DNA of 64,000 nt, taken from NCBI RefSeq assembly GCF_900188485.1, contig NZ_FZPH01000004.1, positions 191,304 through 255,303 on the forward strand, given 5' to 3'. The position numbers were made by a program, and so were the translations under genes. The notes beneath the pieces are model-generated. The model made no database searches and was not told the DNA's origin. It saw only the letters and a list, made by a program, of their open reading frames with translations. The DNA comes from Asanoa hainanensis (lineage in GTDB: Bacteria; Actinomycetota; Actinomycetes; Mycobacteriales; Micromonosporaceae). Position 1 is the stretch's first letter. Each line of letters starts with the position of its first letter. This document shows, in pieces, positions 33,269 through 42,689 of this stretch.

Positions 33269-34737
33269 CAGCTCGCGTACACCGCCTCCGCCAATCGGGC
33301 CGGGGTGAGCTCGCCACCCTCGATGACCCGCACGCAGCGGCCGCCGCGCAGCACGTGCACCCGGCCGCACAGGTGCGCGAGGTCCTCGTGCTCCACGGTG
33401 GACAGCAGCACGACCGCGCCGGCGGCGGCCGCAGCCGACAGGTGGGCGAAGATCTCGCGCTTGGCGCCGACGTCGACGCCCTGGGTGGGCTCGTGCAACG
33501 CGAGCACCCGGGGCTCGCCGAGCATCCACTTGGCCAGCAGCACCTTCTGTTGGTTGCCGCCGGAGAGGAAGCGCAACGCCGACTCCGGGCGGCGCGGCGT
33601 CACCGCGTACCGCTCGGACTGCTCCATCGCCACCTTCCGCTCCCGGCCGCGGTTGACCACCGACCGGAACCGCGTGAACGCCGGCAGGCTGGGCAGGGTC
33701 ATGTTCTCCCGCACGGTCAGCGCGGGCGCACCACCGGCCCGCGGGCGGTCGGCGGGCAGCAGCGCCATGCCGAGGTCGATCGCGGCCCGGGGCCGCAGCG
33801 TGGCCGCCGCCACCGACCGGTCGTCGAGCCGGACCGTGCCGCCGGTGGCCCGCCGGGCGCCGGTCAGCAGGTACGGCACCTCGTCGTAGCCGGACCCCGG
33901 CAGTCCCGCGAAACCGATGATCTCGCCGGGCCGCGCGGTGAACGACAGCTCGCGCAACGCACCACCGCCCAGGCCGTCGACGGTGAGCGAGGGCGACCCT
34001 TCCGGCGCGGCGGTGTCCGGATAGAGGTCCTCCACCGGCCGGCCGAGCATCAGCTCCAGGAGGTCCCGCTCCGTCTTGTCCGCCGCGTCCACGGTCGCCA
34101 CCAGCTCGCCACCCCGCAGCACGGCCACCCGGTCGCACAGCTCGCGCACCTCGTCGAGCCGGTGCGAGACGAACACCGCCGACGCGCCCTGCCCGGTCAG
34201 GTCACGCAGCACACCGAAGAGCCGTTCGACACCATCCCTCGGCAGGTACGCCGTGGGCTCGTCGAGCACGAGGAGCCGCTGGCCGTTGCCCGTCTCCTCG
34301 ATGTCGGCCAGCCCGCGCGCCACCGCGACCAGCGCCTGCTCGGTCACCGACAGGTCACCCACCCGGGTGTCCGGATGCACGTCCAGCCCGACCTGGTCGA
34401 GGAACCGCTTGACACCCGCGCGTTCTGCAGACCAGCGGATGCGCCAACCGAACCCCGTCGCGAACCGGGCGATCCGCAGGTTCTCCAGCACGGTCATCGA
34501 CGGCACGAGAGCGAGATCCTGGTGTACGAAGGCCAGGCCGCCCGCCCGGACCTCGGCGCCCGGGTCGGCGGCGTGGTAGCCCGACAGGATCTTGATCAGC
34601 GTGGACTTCCCGCTCCCGTTCTCGCCGATGAGGCCGAGGATCTCCCCCGGCCCCACGGCGAGCGTGACGTCGTGCAGCACCCGGATGTCGTCGAACGTCT
34701 TCGACACCGAGGTGAGCTCGAGCACGTTCGTGGTCAT
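33268..34737 (-). CDS. Sugar-type ABC importer ATP-binding protein (CUT2, RbsA-like)
   Basis: A 489-residue tandem ATPase of CUT2 importers. Module 1 has [17 protein letters not shown] (Walker A, about 35-51) and [12 protein letters not shown] (Walker B, about 162-173). Its signature motif is degenerate ([13 protein letters not shown]). Module 2 lacks a normal Walker A ([13 protein letters not shown], about 279-291) but has an intact [14 protein letters not shown] signature and [11 protein letters not shown], as in RbsA. One functional site per protein is therefore expected. It sits between the binding-protein gene (4-bp gap) and leuC-like (1-bp overlap). Confidence 0.92.
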   Translation of the reverse strand: MTTNVLELTSVSKTFDDIRVLHDVTLAVGPGEILGLIGENGSGKSTLIKILSGYHAADPGAEVRAGGLAFVHQDLALVPSMTVLENLRIARFATGFGWRIRWSAERAGVKRFLDQVGLDVHPDTRVGDLSVTEQALVAVARGLADIEETGNGQRLLVLDEPTAYLPRDGVERLFGVLRDLTGQGASAVFVSHRLDEVRELCDRVAVLRGGELVATVDAADKTERDLLELMLGRPVEDLYPDTAAPEGSPSLTVDGLGGGALRELSFTARPGEIIGFAGLPGSGYDEVPYLLTGARRATGGTVRLDDRSVAAATLRPRAAIDLGMALLPADRPRAGGAPALTVRENMTLPSLPAFTRFRSVVNRGRERKVAMEQSERYAVTPRRPESALRFLSGGNQQKVLLAKWMLGEPRVLALHEPTQGVDVGAKREIFAHLSAAAAAGAVVLLSTVEHEDLAHLCGRVHVLRGGRCVRVIEGGELTPARLAEAVYAS

Positions 34738-34741
34738 GTCG

Positions 34742-35905
34742 CTACTTCGTCCACAGTGCTGGGAACTTCGTCTTGTAGTCGCTGGCGCCGTACCAGGCGA
34801 ACTCGTCGCTGCCCTGGATCAGCTCGGCGTTGCTGGTGTCGAAGATGCGCAGCCCGATCTGGTAGTTCGCGATCGGTGCGGCGCCGCTGAGCACCCGGAA
34901 GATCTGGTCCGCGGCGGCGTACGCCCACCACTCGTTGTGGCCGCCGATGTCCAGCTTGAGACCGCTGGCCGGGTCCTTGAGCTGCTCGACGATGCCCGGC
35001 GTCGCGTTGAACGCGCCGACGGTCACCTTCGAGCCCGCCCCGGCGGTGCGGATCGCGCCCAGGCCCGGCAACGCCTGACCGTCGTACAACGGCAGCAGGT
35101 ATTTGCGGTCCGGGTCGCTGTTGATGGTGGTCTGGAACAGCGTCGGCACCGAGGTCTGCCACTGCGGGATCTGGACGTCCTTCATGGACACGTCGCAGTC
35201 CGGGCAGAGGCGCTTGACCTCGCCGAGGGTCGCCTGCGCCTGCGGCTGGGACGCCGGCACGTCGTCCGAGCTGACCACCAGGCCCTTGCCCTTGCCCTGC
35301 GAGTCGACCACCATCCAGTCGCCGATGAGCTGGCCGACCTTGACGTAGTCGAAGCCGATCTCGGCGTCCTGGCCGCCGTCGACCTTGCCCGGCACGCCGG
35401 TGTTCGCGCTGATCACCTTGATGCCCGCGGCCTTCGCCTTGGTGATCTGGGCCTGGAACAGCGCGGGCGGCAGCGCCTGGAACACGATCGCGTCGGCCTT
35501 CTGCGCGATGGCCTGCTCGAAGCCCTTGTTGGCCTCGTCGACCGAGCCCTTGGCGTCGATGACGGTCATCTGCACGCCGCCGTACTGCTGGAGGAGCCCG
35601 GTCAGCTTGTCCGACCAGTACTTCAGCACCGGGATCGAGTTGGAGACGCTGATGTAGGTGACCTTCTTGCCGGCCAGCGAGCCGATCTGCACCGGGTCGT
35701 TCGGGCCCTGCCAGGCCGGCGGGTTGCGGTACTGGTCGATGATCTTCTGGGCTTCGGCGATGCCGGCGGCGGAGTCGGTGACGGCCGGTCCGGTGGTCTG
35801 CGCCGTGGCGGTGGCCGGAGCCTCCTCGTCGGTGCAGCCGGCGGCCAGCAACGCGACGACCGCCAATGCGACACCTGCTCTGACATGCGCTGATCTGCGT
35901 AGCAT
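34742..35905 (-). CDS. ABC importer substrate-binding lipoprotein (CUT2/Peripla_BP_4)
   Basis: A 387-residue exported lipoprotein. A lipobox LLAAGC (about 19-24) follows the signal helix, and the linker is Ala/Thr-rich. The mature domain resembles ribose/autoinducer-2-type binding proteins: KKVTYISVSNSIPVLKYWSD (about 74-93), QKADAIVFQALPPALFQAQI (about 131-150), DYVKVGQLIGDWMV (about 190-203) and a conserved GGHNEWWAYAAADQIFRVL near 320. Ligand identity is not readable from sequence; the neighbouring catabolic genes point to a nitrogen heterocycle or its glycoside-like analogue. It is separated from the upstream permease gene by 82 bp holding a stem-loop. Confidence 0.9.
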   Translation of the reverse strand: MLRRSAHVRAGVALAVVALLAAGCTDEEAPATATAQTTGPAVTDSAAGIAEAQKIIDQYRNPPAWQGPNDPVQIGSLAGKKVTYISVSNSIPVLKYWSDKLTGLLQQYGGVQMTVIDAKGSVDEANKGFEQAIAQKADAIVFQALPPALFQAQITKAKAAGIKVISANTGVPGKVDGGQDAEIGFDYVKVGQLIGDWMVVDSQGKGKGLVVSSDDVPASQPQAQATLGEVKRLCPDCDVSMKDVQIPQWQTSVPTLFQTTINSDPDRKYLLPLYDGQALPGLGAIRTAGAGSKVTVGAFNATPGIVEQLKDPASGLKLDIGGHNEWWAYAAADQIFRVLSGAAPIANYQIGLRIFDTSNAELIQGSDEFAWYGASDYKTKFPALWTK

Positions 35906-35935
35906 TTGATGTGCTCCAGGGGGTGATGACCGGAA

Positions 35936-35965
35936 GGAACGGCGACGCGCCAGCGTCGCGGTTCC
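35936..35965 (-). other. Intercistronic stem-loop between permease and binding-protein genes
   Basis: GGAAC-G-GCGACGC, loop GCCA, GCGTCGC-G-GTTCC: a 12-pair stem with one G:G mismatch in the only sizeable gap (82 bp) of the nine-gene operon. There is no T-run, so it is probably an mRNA stability or partial-termination element setting binding-protein dosage. Function inferred. Confidence 0.5.
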
Positions 35966-35987
35966 TGAGGACGCTTAGCTGGCTCGG

Positions 35988-36932
35988 TCAAGCGACGCTG
36001 GGCATTCGGCGGTGGCCGGCGATGTGGCTCAGGGTCACGGCGGCCACCAGGGACCCGCCGTAGAACACCTGCTCCGGCCAGCCGGCATAGCCCAGATACT
36101 GAAGTCCGGTGATGCCGGTGGTGAGGAAGTAGACCGCGACGAACGCGCCCCAGGCGTTGAACCGGCCCGGCACGATCGTGGTCGAGCCGAGGAACGCGGC
36201 CGCGAAGGTGGGCAGCAGGTAGTAGGAACCAGCTTGCGGGTTGGCCGCGCTGTTGGTTCCCGCGAGCACGATGCCGGCCAGGCCGCCGAGGGTGGCGGTG
36301 GCGACGAGTGCGCCGGCGCGGATGAGGGTCACCCGCAGACCGGCCAGCCGGGCCACTTCGCGGTTCTCGGCGATGAAGACCATCCGCCGGCCCAGCGGGG
36401 TGTGCTGGAGCACGAACCAGGCGACGAGGCAGAGCAGCAGCCCGAGGTAGAACGGCGCCGGAATGCCGAACAGGAACGGGTCGGTCATGAACCGCACCGT
36501 CTTGACGGAGATGCCGGTGACCACTTTGGAGTCGGTGATGCCGAGCGTGATGCCGGTCAGCAGAGTGCCCGTGCCCAGCGTCACGATGATGGAGGGGATG
36601 CCGAGCAGCACCGACAGGGCCGCGTTGAGGAGGCCGAAGACGGCGCAGACGAGCACCGACACGACGATCGCGGGGCCGGGCGCCCAGCCGTGCACGCCGT
36701 CGAGCACCGCGACCATGCAGCCGCCGAAGCCGACCACGGAGCCGATCGACAGGTCGAACTCCTGCACCGCGAGGGACACCATCACGCCGAGGGTGGCGAT
36801 CAGGATGACGGTCTGGGTGCTCAGGATCAGCTTGACCGTCGACGTCGAGCCGAACGCGTCCGAGCGCCACGAGAAGAACCCGATGGTCAGCGCCCAGACC
36901 ACCAGGACGGCGTACTTCTCGACCGTCTTCAC
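35988..36932 (-). CDS. Sugar-type ABC importer permease (CUT2, RbsC-like)
   Basis: A 314-residue integral membrane protein with about nine or ten helices. The BPD_transp_2 motif region is FDLSIGSVVGFGGCMVAVL (about 59-77), followed by GLLNAALSVLLGIPSIIVTLGTG (about 104-126), the RbsC-type SxIVTLGT element. The helical hairpin RMVFIAENREVARLAGLRV (about 186-204) is the expected coupling site for the ATPase. It should work as a homodimer with the tandem ATPase. Its start overlaps the stop of the upstream isochorismatase-family gene region by ATGA coupling. Confidence 0.9.
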   Translation of the reverse strand: MKTVEKYAVLVVWALTIGFFSWRSDAFGSTSTVKLILSTQTVILIATLGVMVSLAVQEFDLSIGSVVGFGGCMVAVLDGVHGWAPGPAIVVSVLVCAVFGLLNAALSVLLGIPSIIVTLGTGTLLTGITLGITDSKVVTGISVKTVRFMTDPFLFGIPAPFYLGLLLCLVAWFVLQHTPLGRRMVFIAENREVARLAGLRVTLIRAGALVATATLGGLAGIVLAGTNSAANPQAGSYYLLPTFAAAFLGSTTIVPGRFNAWGAFVAVYFLTTGITGLQYLGYAGWPEQVFYGGSLVAAVTLSHIAGHRRMPSVA

Positions 36933-37555
36933 CGGGCGAGCCGTTCCGTCACGGCGGACTCGTCCCAGACCTCGCCGTACTTGGCGGCGATGTCGAACAG
37001 GTTCGCCTCGTGCGGCCGGGGATCCCGGTCACCGACGCCCTGCCGGACGACGATCGGCACGTACCCGTAGGAGATCGCGTCGACCGCGGTGGCCCGCACG
37101 CAGCCGCTCGTGCTCACACCACAGATCACCAGCGTGTCGATCCGGTTGGCGGCCAACGTCGCCGTCAGTGTGGTGCCGAAGAACGCGCTCGCGTACTGCT
37201 TGGTGATGACCAGGTCGCCGGCCTCCGGCGCGACGTCCGGCATGATCTCGCCGAGGTCGCTGCCGGAGCCGGTCACGAAGTGCCGCAACGCGCCGACCTT
37301 CTTGAAGAACAGGCCGCCGTCGATGCCACCCGGCCCATAGGCGACGCGGGTGTAGATGACCGGAACCCCGGCGGTACGCGCGGCCGAGACCACGCGTGCC
37401 GCCGAGTCCAGGCAGTCGCGGTTGCCCATGTAGAGCTCGGCGTCCGGCTCGAAGTAGGCCCGGACCATGTCGATCAACAGGACGGCCGGCTTCTCACCCC
37501 AGTCGAGGGGCCGGCCGAAGCCGGCACCCGCGTAGTCGTCGTCGAGATCAGTCAC
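36929..37555 (-). CDS. Isochorismatase-family hydrolase, N-carbamoylsarcosine amidase-like
   Basis: A 208-residue cysteine hydrolase. The triad is Asp in AVLLIDMVRAYFEP (about 24-37), Lys in VITKQYASAFFGTTL (about 116-130) and Cys in GVSTSGCVRATAVDAISYGY (about 145-164). The stretches ASAFxGTxL, NRIDTL, GCVRxTxxDA and GDRxPxxxxxNLxDI match the Arthrobacter N-carbamoylsarcosine amidohydrolase as I recall it, more closely than generic nicotinamidases. It would release ammonia and CO2 from an N-carbamoyl amine or hydrolyse a maleamate-type amide. Placement directly after HyuB, with ATGA overlap, supports action on the ring-opened product of a hydantoin-like compound. Confidence 0.85.
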   Translation of the reverse strand: MTDLDDDYAGAGFGRPLDWGEKPAVLLIDMVRAYFEPDAELYMGNRDCLDSAARVVSAARTAGVPVIYTRVAYGPGGIDGGLFFKKVGALRHFVTGSGSDLGEIMPDVAPEAGDLVITKQYASAFFGTTLTATLAANRIDTLVICGVSTSGCVRATAVDAISYGYVPIVVRQGVGDRDPRPHEANLFDIAAKYGEVWDESAVTERLAR

Positions 37556-39414
37556 GCCGGCACCTTGGGCGCGGGCAGGCCGGTCTCGGCCTCGCAGTTG
37601 GCCAGGATCTCTTCCAGCGGCGGTCCCATGTTGAACACGGGCGCCTTCTCCGGGCGACCTTCCCGCAGCCGGGCCCGCAGCTCCTCGGTGCCGGCCGCGT
37701 CGACCGTCTCGCCGTCGAGCACCACGCCGTAGCGGGCCGCCCCAGAAGCGGTGACCAGGCCCCGCCGCACCTCCAGCGCCACGAGCTCCGGGTCACGGGC
37801 CAACGGGTCGCCCCAGCCGCCGCCGCCCCAGGTCACGAAGTGCAGCACGTCGCCCTTGGCCACGGCCACGTCGTGCACCTTGCTCGCCAGGATCTCGCGG
37901 CTGCCGTCGGCCCGGTCTATCCACTTGCGACCACGCGCGCCCGGATCGCCGCCGTTGACGCCCCACGGGTACGTCAGCCACCGGTCGTCGTGGATCGCGA
38001 TGGTGCCCGGCTGCAGGAAGCGGTAGGCCACGTCGACGCCGTTGCCGCCGCGGTGCAGGCCGGCGCCACCGGTGTCCGCCACCGTCTCCCAGGTCTCGAT
38101 GCGCAACGGGTAGTACGACTCGAGGTATTCGCAGGGGATGTTGACGAACGAGGGCCAGAGCGAGTGTCCGTCCGGCCCGTCGCCGATCGGGCGGCCGGGG
38201 ATGCCGCCGAAGCCGATCGAGTAGAGCTGGAACCACTCCCCCGCGCGCTCGCCGTCGGCGTAGTTCCCGGAGTACATGAAGTGCGGCGACGACGAGAAGC
38301 CGGCCGCGTTGAGCAGGTCGGGGTTCTTCTGGCCGAGCAGGCCGCCGAACAGGTCGAAGATCCGGCCGACGCCGTGGTTGCGGGCGTTGAGGGCGGCCGG
38401 GAAGTCCGGCTTCCAGAACGAGTGGTCCGGGATCTTCACGTCGACCAGCGGGTAGAACCCGTCGTTCCACAGGATCTGCGGGTCGGCCACCGTGATCATG
38501 TAGATCCCGAAGAACATCCGGGCCAGGTTCTCGTTGATGTAGTAGTTGATCGGGCCGGGCGACTGGGCGGAGCTACCGCTGAAATCCAGCAGCACCTTCT
38601 CGCCGGTCCGGGTCAGCGACAGGGTGAGCTGGTAGGGGCCGTTGCCCACTCCGTCGTCGCAGATGTAGTCGGTGAAGCTGATCGTCTCGCCGTCCTCGAA
38701 GACGATGCCCAGCAACGCCTTCATCGCCTGGTAGTTGCGATCCAGCAGCGCGTCGAGGGCGGAGACGTACGTGTCGACGCCGAACCGGGCGCACAGCTCC
38801 TGGATCCGGCGGGACGCGGTGCGGCAGGCGGCCACGATCCCGTTGAGGTCGGCGCGGTTCCAGTCCGGCTGGCGCACCTGGTTCAGGATCACGCGCAACG
38901 CGTCCTCGTTGAGCTTCCCGCCGTCGTACAGCTTGAAGGGCGGGATGATGACGCCCTCTTCGAAGATGGTGTGCGCGTCGGTGGGCATCGAGCAGACCGT
39001 CTTGCCACCGACGTCCGACATGTGGCCGAACATCGAGGCCCAGCCGACGACCCGGCCCTCGACGTAGATCGGCATGACGACCAGCCAGTCGTTGGCGTGG
39101 CTGATCGCGCCGTCGCACGAGTACGGGTCGGAGGTCAGCAGCACGTCGCCCTCGGCGATGGTGCCGTCGTAGCCGTCCAGCAGCGCCGGGATCGACAGGC
39201 CGAACTGGCCGACGACCATCTTGCCGTCCGGGTCGCCGATCAGCGGGAACTCGTCGTGCTGCTCCCGGATGCCGGGCGAGAGCGCGGTGCGGAACAGCAC
39301 CTCGTCCATCTCGTAGCGGGCGTTGCGCAACGCGTTCTCGATGATGTCGAGGGTGACCGGGTCGACGTCGACCTTGGTGACCGGGTCGGTCGCGGTCTGG
39401 ATGATCTGGGCCAT
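37552..39414 (-). CDS. hyuB: Hydantoinase B/oxoprolinase family protein
   Basis: A 620-residue HyuB-type subunit. It starts with DPVTLDIIENALRNARYEMDEVLFRTALSP in outline (about 17-46), has DPYSCDGAISHANDW (about 96-110), LDFSGSSAQSPGPINYYINE (about 276-295) and the C-terminal GGGGWGDPLARDPELV near 550. HyuB pairs with HyuA to form ATP-dependent lactam hydrolases (N-methylhydantoinase, 5-oxoprolinase, caprolactamase) or related carboxylases. HyuA is encoded just upstream with a 2-bp gap. The downstream N-carbamoyl-amidase-like gene favours hydantoin-type ring opening. Confidence 0.92.
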   Translation of the reverse strand: MAQIIQTATDPVTKVDVDPVTLDIIENALRNARYEMDEVLFRTALSPGIREQHDEFPLIGDPDGKMVVGQFGLSIPALLDGYDGTIAEGDVLLTSDPYSCDGAISHANDWLVVMPIYVEGRVVGWASMFGHMSDVGGKTVCSMPTDAHTIFEEGVIIPPFKLYDGGKLNEDALRVILNQVRQPDWNRADLNGIVAACRTASRRIQELCARFGVDTYVSALDALLDRNYQAMKALLGIVFEDGETISFTDYICDDGVGNGPYQLTLSLTRTGEKVLLDFSGSSAQSPGPINYYINENLARMFFGIYMITVADPQILWNDGFYPLVDVKIPDHSFWKPDFPAALNARNHGVGRIFDLFGGLLGQKNPDLLNAAGFSSSPHFMYSGNYADGERAGEWFQLYSIGFGGIPGRPIGDGPDGHSLWPSFVNIPCEYLESYYPLRIETWETVADTGGAGLHRGGNGVDVAYRFLQPGTIAIHDDRWLTYPWGVNGGDPGARGRKWIDRADGSREILASKVHDVAVAKGDVLHFVTWGGGGWGDPLARDPELVALEVRRGLVTASGAARYGVVLDGETVDAAGTEELRARLREGRPEKAPVFNMGPPLEEILANCEAETGLPAPKVPA

Positions 39415-39416
39415 GA

Positions 39417-41465
39417 TCAGTTCTCCACGGGTCGAATCAGCAGGCTGCCGCTCGGGTGCACCGTGGCCGCGTGGCCGGGGAGCACGAGCGTGGTGGAGTC
39501 CATTTCGGTGACGATCGCGGGGCCGCTGACCACGTTGCCGGCGCGCAGCTTGGCCCGGTCGTAGACGGTGGCGCTCACCGTCGCGCCGTCGACGAAGATG
39601 TCGGTGGTCGTGCGCACCGCGTCCGTGGCGTCGGCACCGCCCTCCGGCAGCGTCGTCGCCTGCACGAACGGACGCGGCCCGGAGACCGCCGCCCGGATGC
39701 TGACCAGCTCGTGCTCGTTCTTGAGCAGGAACGAGAACAGCCGCTCGTGCTCGGCGTCGAACGCCGCACCGAGCGCCGCGAGCCCGGCGCCCGCACCGTC
39801 GAAGTCCTTGATCTGCGCCGGGACCGTGATCTCGAAACCCTGGCCGTGGTAGCGGATGTCGACCTGGTAGGTGATCGTCTGGTCGGCCCGGGCCACGCCC
39901 TCGGCCTCGACCGTGGCCGACGCCGACTCGGCCAGGTCCTCGAAGATGCCGCGCAGCTCGTCGTCGGACAGCTCGGAGAACCGCCGGATGTAGGTGCGGG
40001 CCGCCTCGTCGCGCAGGCTGGTCGTCGCGTCACCGTAGGCGCAGAGGACGCCGGGCGACGGCGGGATGATGACCGGCCACGCGCCGGTGAGCTTGCCGAG
40101 CGCGTTGGCGTGCAACGGGCCCGCGCCGCCGAACGCGACGAGCGCGAAGTCCCGCGGGTCGTACCCCTGCTGCACCGAGACCAGGCGCAGCGCGCCGAAC
40201 ATGTTCTCGTTGACGATGTCGACGATGCCGGCGGCGGCCGCCTCGGCGCTGGGCAGGCCCATCGCGTCGGCCACCCGCTGCACGGCGGTGCGGGCGGCGG
40301 CCCGGTCGAGCGAGATCTCGCCGCCGGCGAGCTCGGTCGGCAGGTAGCCGAGCACCACGTTGGCGTCGGTGACGGTCGGGTCCAGGCCGCCCGCGCCGTA
40401 CGCGGCCGGGCCGGGCGCCGCGCCCGCCGACTGCGGGCCGACCCGCAACGCCTTGGTCAGCTCGGGAACGTGGGCGATCGAGCCGCCGCCCGCGCCGACC
40501 GTGCGCACGTCGACGGAGGCCGAGCGGACCGTGAGGTCGCCGACCCGGGTCTCCCGGCCGACCCGGGGCAGGCCCTTCTCGACCAGGGCCACGTCGGTCG
40601 AGGTGCCGCCCATGTCGAAGGTGAGCAGGTCGGTGTAGCCGGCCTGGTTCGCCGCCCACACCGCGCCGGTCACCCCGCCGGCCGGGCCGGAGAGCAGCAG
40701 CGAGACCGGGTTCGCGGCGGCCGCCGCGGCGCTGGCCAGGCCGCCGTCGCTGCGCAGGATGTACAGCTTCTTGTCGATCTTGTTGAGCAGGTTCTCCAGG
40801 TACGTGGTGACCTGCGGCTGCACGTACCCGTTGGCGACCGTGGTGATGGTCCGCTCGTACTCGCGGAGCTCGGGCAGCACCCGGGAGCTCACCGACACCG
40901 GCACGCCGGGCAGTTCCTCGGCCGCGATCGCGGCGACCCGTTCCTCGTGCCGTCCATCCACATAGGAGTTGATGAGCGCGATCGCCAGCGCCTGGATGCC
41001 GTCGGCGCCGAGCTTGCGCAGCTTGGCGCGGATGTCGTCCTCGTCGAGCGGGACGATCACCTCGCCGTCGGCGCCGATCCGCTCGACCGCCTCGACGGTG
41101 TGCTCCAGCGGCGCGAGCGGCTCGGGCTTGGGCCAGATGATCCAACCCGCGAGGCCACCGGGTACGAACGAGCGGGCGATCTGCAGCACCTGGCGGAAGC
41201 CGGCCGTGGTGACCAGGCCAACCCGGGCGCCCTTGCCTTCGAGGATCGCGTTGGTCGCCACGGTGGTGCCGTGCAGCACCTGCTCGATCGAGTCCAGCGA
41301 CGTGACCGCCGCGGCACAGACCTTCTCGATCCCGGTCAGCACACCGACCGACTGGTCGTGCGGCGTCGACGGGGTCTTGGCGCGGAACGAGGTCCCGCTG
41401 TCTTCGTCGATCAGCAGGACGTCGGTGAACGTACCGCCGACGTCGACGCCGAGTCGGTAGCGCAT
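39417..41465 (-). CDS. hyuA: Hydantoinase A/oxoprolinase family protein
   Basis: A 682-residue HyuA-type ATPase subunit. The ASKHA phosphate-1 loop is [17 protein letters not shown] (about 4-20). Other marks are [24 protein letters not shown] (about 62-85), [14 protein letters not shown] (about 256-269), [17 protein letters not shown] (about 280-296) and VGAGGGSIA (about 317-325). It supplies ATP-driven activation of a cyclic amide that HyuB helps to open. The start at 41465 is preceded by GAGAGGAG. It sits 21 bp after the CoA-transferase gene in the nine-gene operon. Confidence 0.93.
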   Translation of the reverse strand: MRYRLGVDVGGTFTDVLLIDEDSGTSFRAKTPSTPHDQSVGVLTGIEKVCAAAVTSLDSIEQVLHGTTVATNAILEGKGARVGLVTTAGFRQVLQIARSFVPGGLAGWIIWPKPEPLAPLEHTVEAVERIGADGEVIVPLDEDDIRAKLRKLGADGIQALAIALINSYVDGRHEERVAAIAAEELPGVPVSVSSRVLPELREYERTITTVANGYVQPQVTTYLENLLNKIDKKLYILRSDGGLASAAAAAANPVSLLLSGPAGGVTGAVWAANQAGYTDLLTFDMGGTSTDVALVEKGLPRVGRETRVGDLTVRSASVDVRTVGAGGGSIAHVPELTKALRVGPQSAGAAPGPAAYGAGGLDPTVTDANVVLGYLPTELAGGEISLDRAAARTAVQRVADAMGLPSAEAAAAGIVDIVNENMFGALRLVSVQQGYDPRDFALVAFGGAGPLHANALGKLTGAWPVIIPPSPGVLCAYGDATTSLRDEAARTYIRRFSELSDDELRGIFEDLAESASATVEAEGVARADQTITYQVDIRYHGQGFEITVPAQIKDFDGAGAGLAALGAAFDAEHERLFSFLLKNEHELVSIRAAVSGPRPFVQATTLPEGGADATDAVRTTTDIFVDGATVSATVYDRAKLRAGNVVSGPAIVTEMDSTTLVLPGHAATVHPSGSLLIRPVEN

Positions 41466-41486
41466 GCTCGTTGCTCCTCTCGCTTC

Positions 41487-42689
41487 TCAGATGACGCCGG
41501 CAGCGCGCAGCCGGCTGATTTCGTCGTCGCGCAGGCCCAGCAGGCCCCGGTAGATGTCGTCGTTGTTCGAACCGAGCGCCGGTCCCGTGGATCGGACCTG
41601 CCCGGGTGTCGCGGAGAGCTTGGGAAACACGTTCTGCATGGCGATCTCGCCGAGGTCCGGATCATCGACGTTGACGATCGCGTCCCGGGCGGCGAAGTGC
41701 GGGTCGGCGAACATGTCCTTGGCGCGGTAGATCCGGCCGGCCGGGACACCGCCCTGGTGCAACGCCTCGAGCAGCTCGTCCGGGTCCTGGTCGGCGGTCC
41801 ACTCGGCGATCAGGGCGTCGATCTCGGCCATGTACTCACCGCGCGCGCTGTGCGTGGCGAACCGCGCGTCGGCGGTGAACTCGGGCCGGTTCATCACCGC
41901 GGCCAGCCGCCCGAACACGGTGTCCTGGTTGGCGGCGATCAGCACGCTCTCCCCGCCCTTGGTGGGATAGACGTTGCTGGGCGCCACGTTCGGCAGCACC
42001 GGGCCGGTGCGCTCGCGCTGGTAGCCGGCGAGCTGCCACTCCGGCAGCATCGACTCCATCATCGCCAGCACCGACTCGTAGATCGCCGCGTCGACCACCT
42101 GACCCCGGCCCGACCGGTCCCGCTCGTGCAGCGCGACCAGGGTGCCGAGGGTGGCGTGGATGGCGGCGAGGGAGTCGCCGAGCGAGATGCCGGCCCGGGA
42201 CGGGGCCTCGTCGGCCGAACCCGTCACGTACCGGATGCCGCCCATCGCCTCGCCGATCGAGCCGAAGCCGGCCCGCTGCGCGTAGGGGCCGGACTGGCCG
42301 TAGCCGGTCACCCGGGTCACCACCAGCCGCGGGTTGATCTCCCAGAGCTGCTCCGGCGCGAGGTTCCAGCGCTCCAGCGTGCCGGGCCGGAAGTTCTCCA
42401 GCAGCACGTCGGAGTGTTTGACCAGCTCGCGGACCAGGTCCTGGCCCTCGGGCGTACGCAGGTCGCAGGTCACCGACTTCTTGTTCCGGGCCACCACCGG
42501 CCACCACAGCGACTTGCCGTAGGGCTTCTCGCGACCCCACTGCCGCATCGGGTCGCCCTTGCGCGGGTCCTCCAGCTTGATGACCTCGGCCCCGAAGTCG
42601 CCGAGCAACTGGCCGCAGAACGGGCCGGCGAGGAGCTGGCCAAGCTCGACGACACGGACGTCGCTCAGTGGCATGGTGCGTTCGGTCAT
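41487..42689 (-). CDS. Class III CoA-transferase (CaiB/BaiF family)
   Basis: A 400-residue family III CoA-transferase. It starts LSDVRVVELGQLLAGPFCGQLLGDFGAEVIKLEDP in outline (about 8-42), has NKKSVTCDLRTPEGQDL (about 69-85) and the catalytic Asp in GISLGDSLAAIHATLG (about 165-180). The overall length and the RWGRExPYG-like segment fit the succinyl-CoA-dependent members that activate branched acids such as citramalate, itaconate or 3-hydroxy-3-methylglutarate. With the divergent HMG-CoA-lyase-like gene this gives a plausible activate-then-cleave pair. It overlaps the gntR-like stop by ATGA. Confidence 0.9.
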   Translation of the reverse strand: MTERTMPLSDVRVVELGQLLAGPFCGQLLGDFGAEVIKLEDPRKGDPMRQWGREKPYGKSLWWPVVARNKKSVTCDLRTPEGQDLVRELVKHSDVLLENFRPGTLERWNLAPEQLWEINPRLVVTRVTGYGQSGPYAQRAGFGSIGEAMGGIRYVTGSADEAPSRAGISLGDSLAAIHATLGTLVALHERDRSGRGQVVDAAIYESVLAMMESMLPEWQLAGYQRERTGPVLPNVAPSNVYPTKGGESVLIAANQDTVFGRLAAVMNRPEFTADARFATHSARGEYMAEIDALIAEWTADQDPDELLEALHQGGVPAGRIYRAKDMFADPHFAARDAIVNVDDPDLGEIAMQNVFPKLSATPGQVRSTGPALGSNNDDIYRGLLGLRDDEISRLRAAGVI

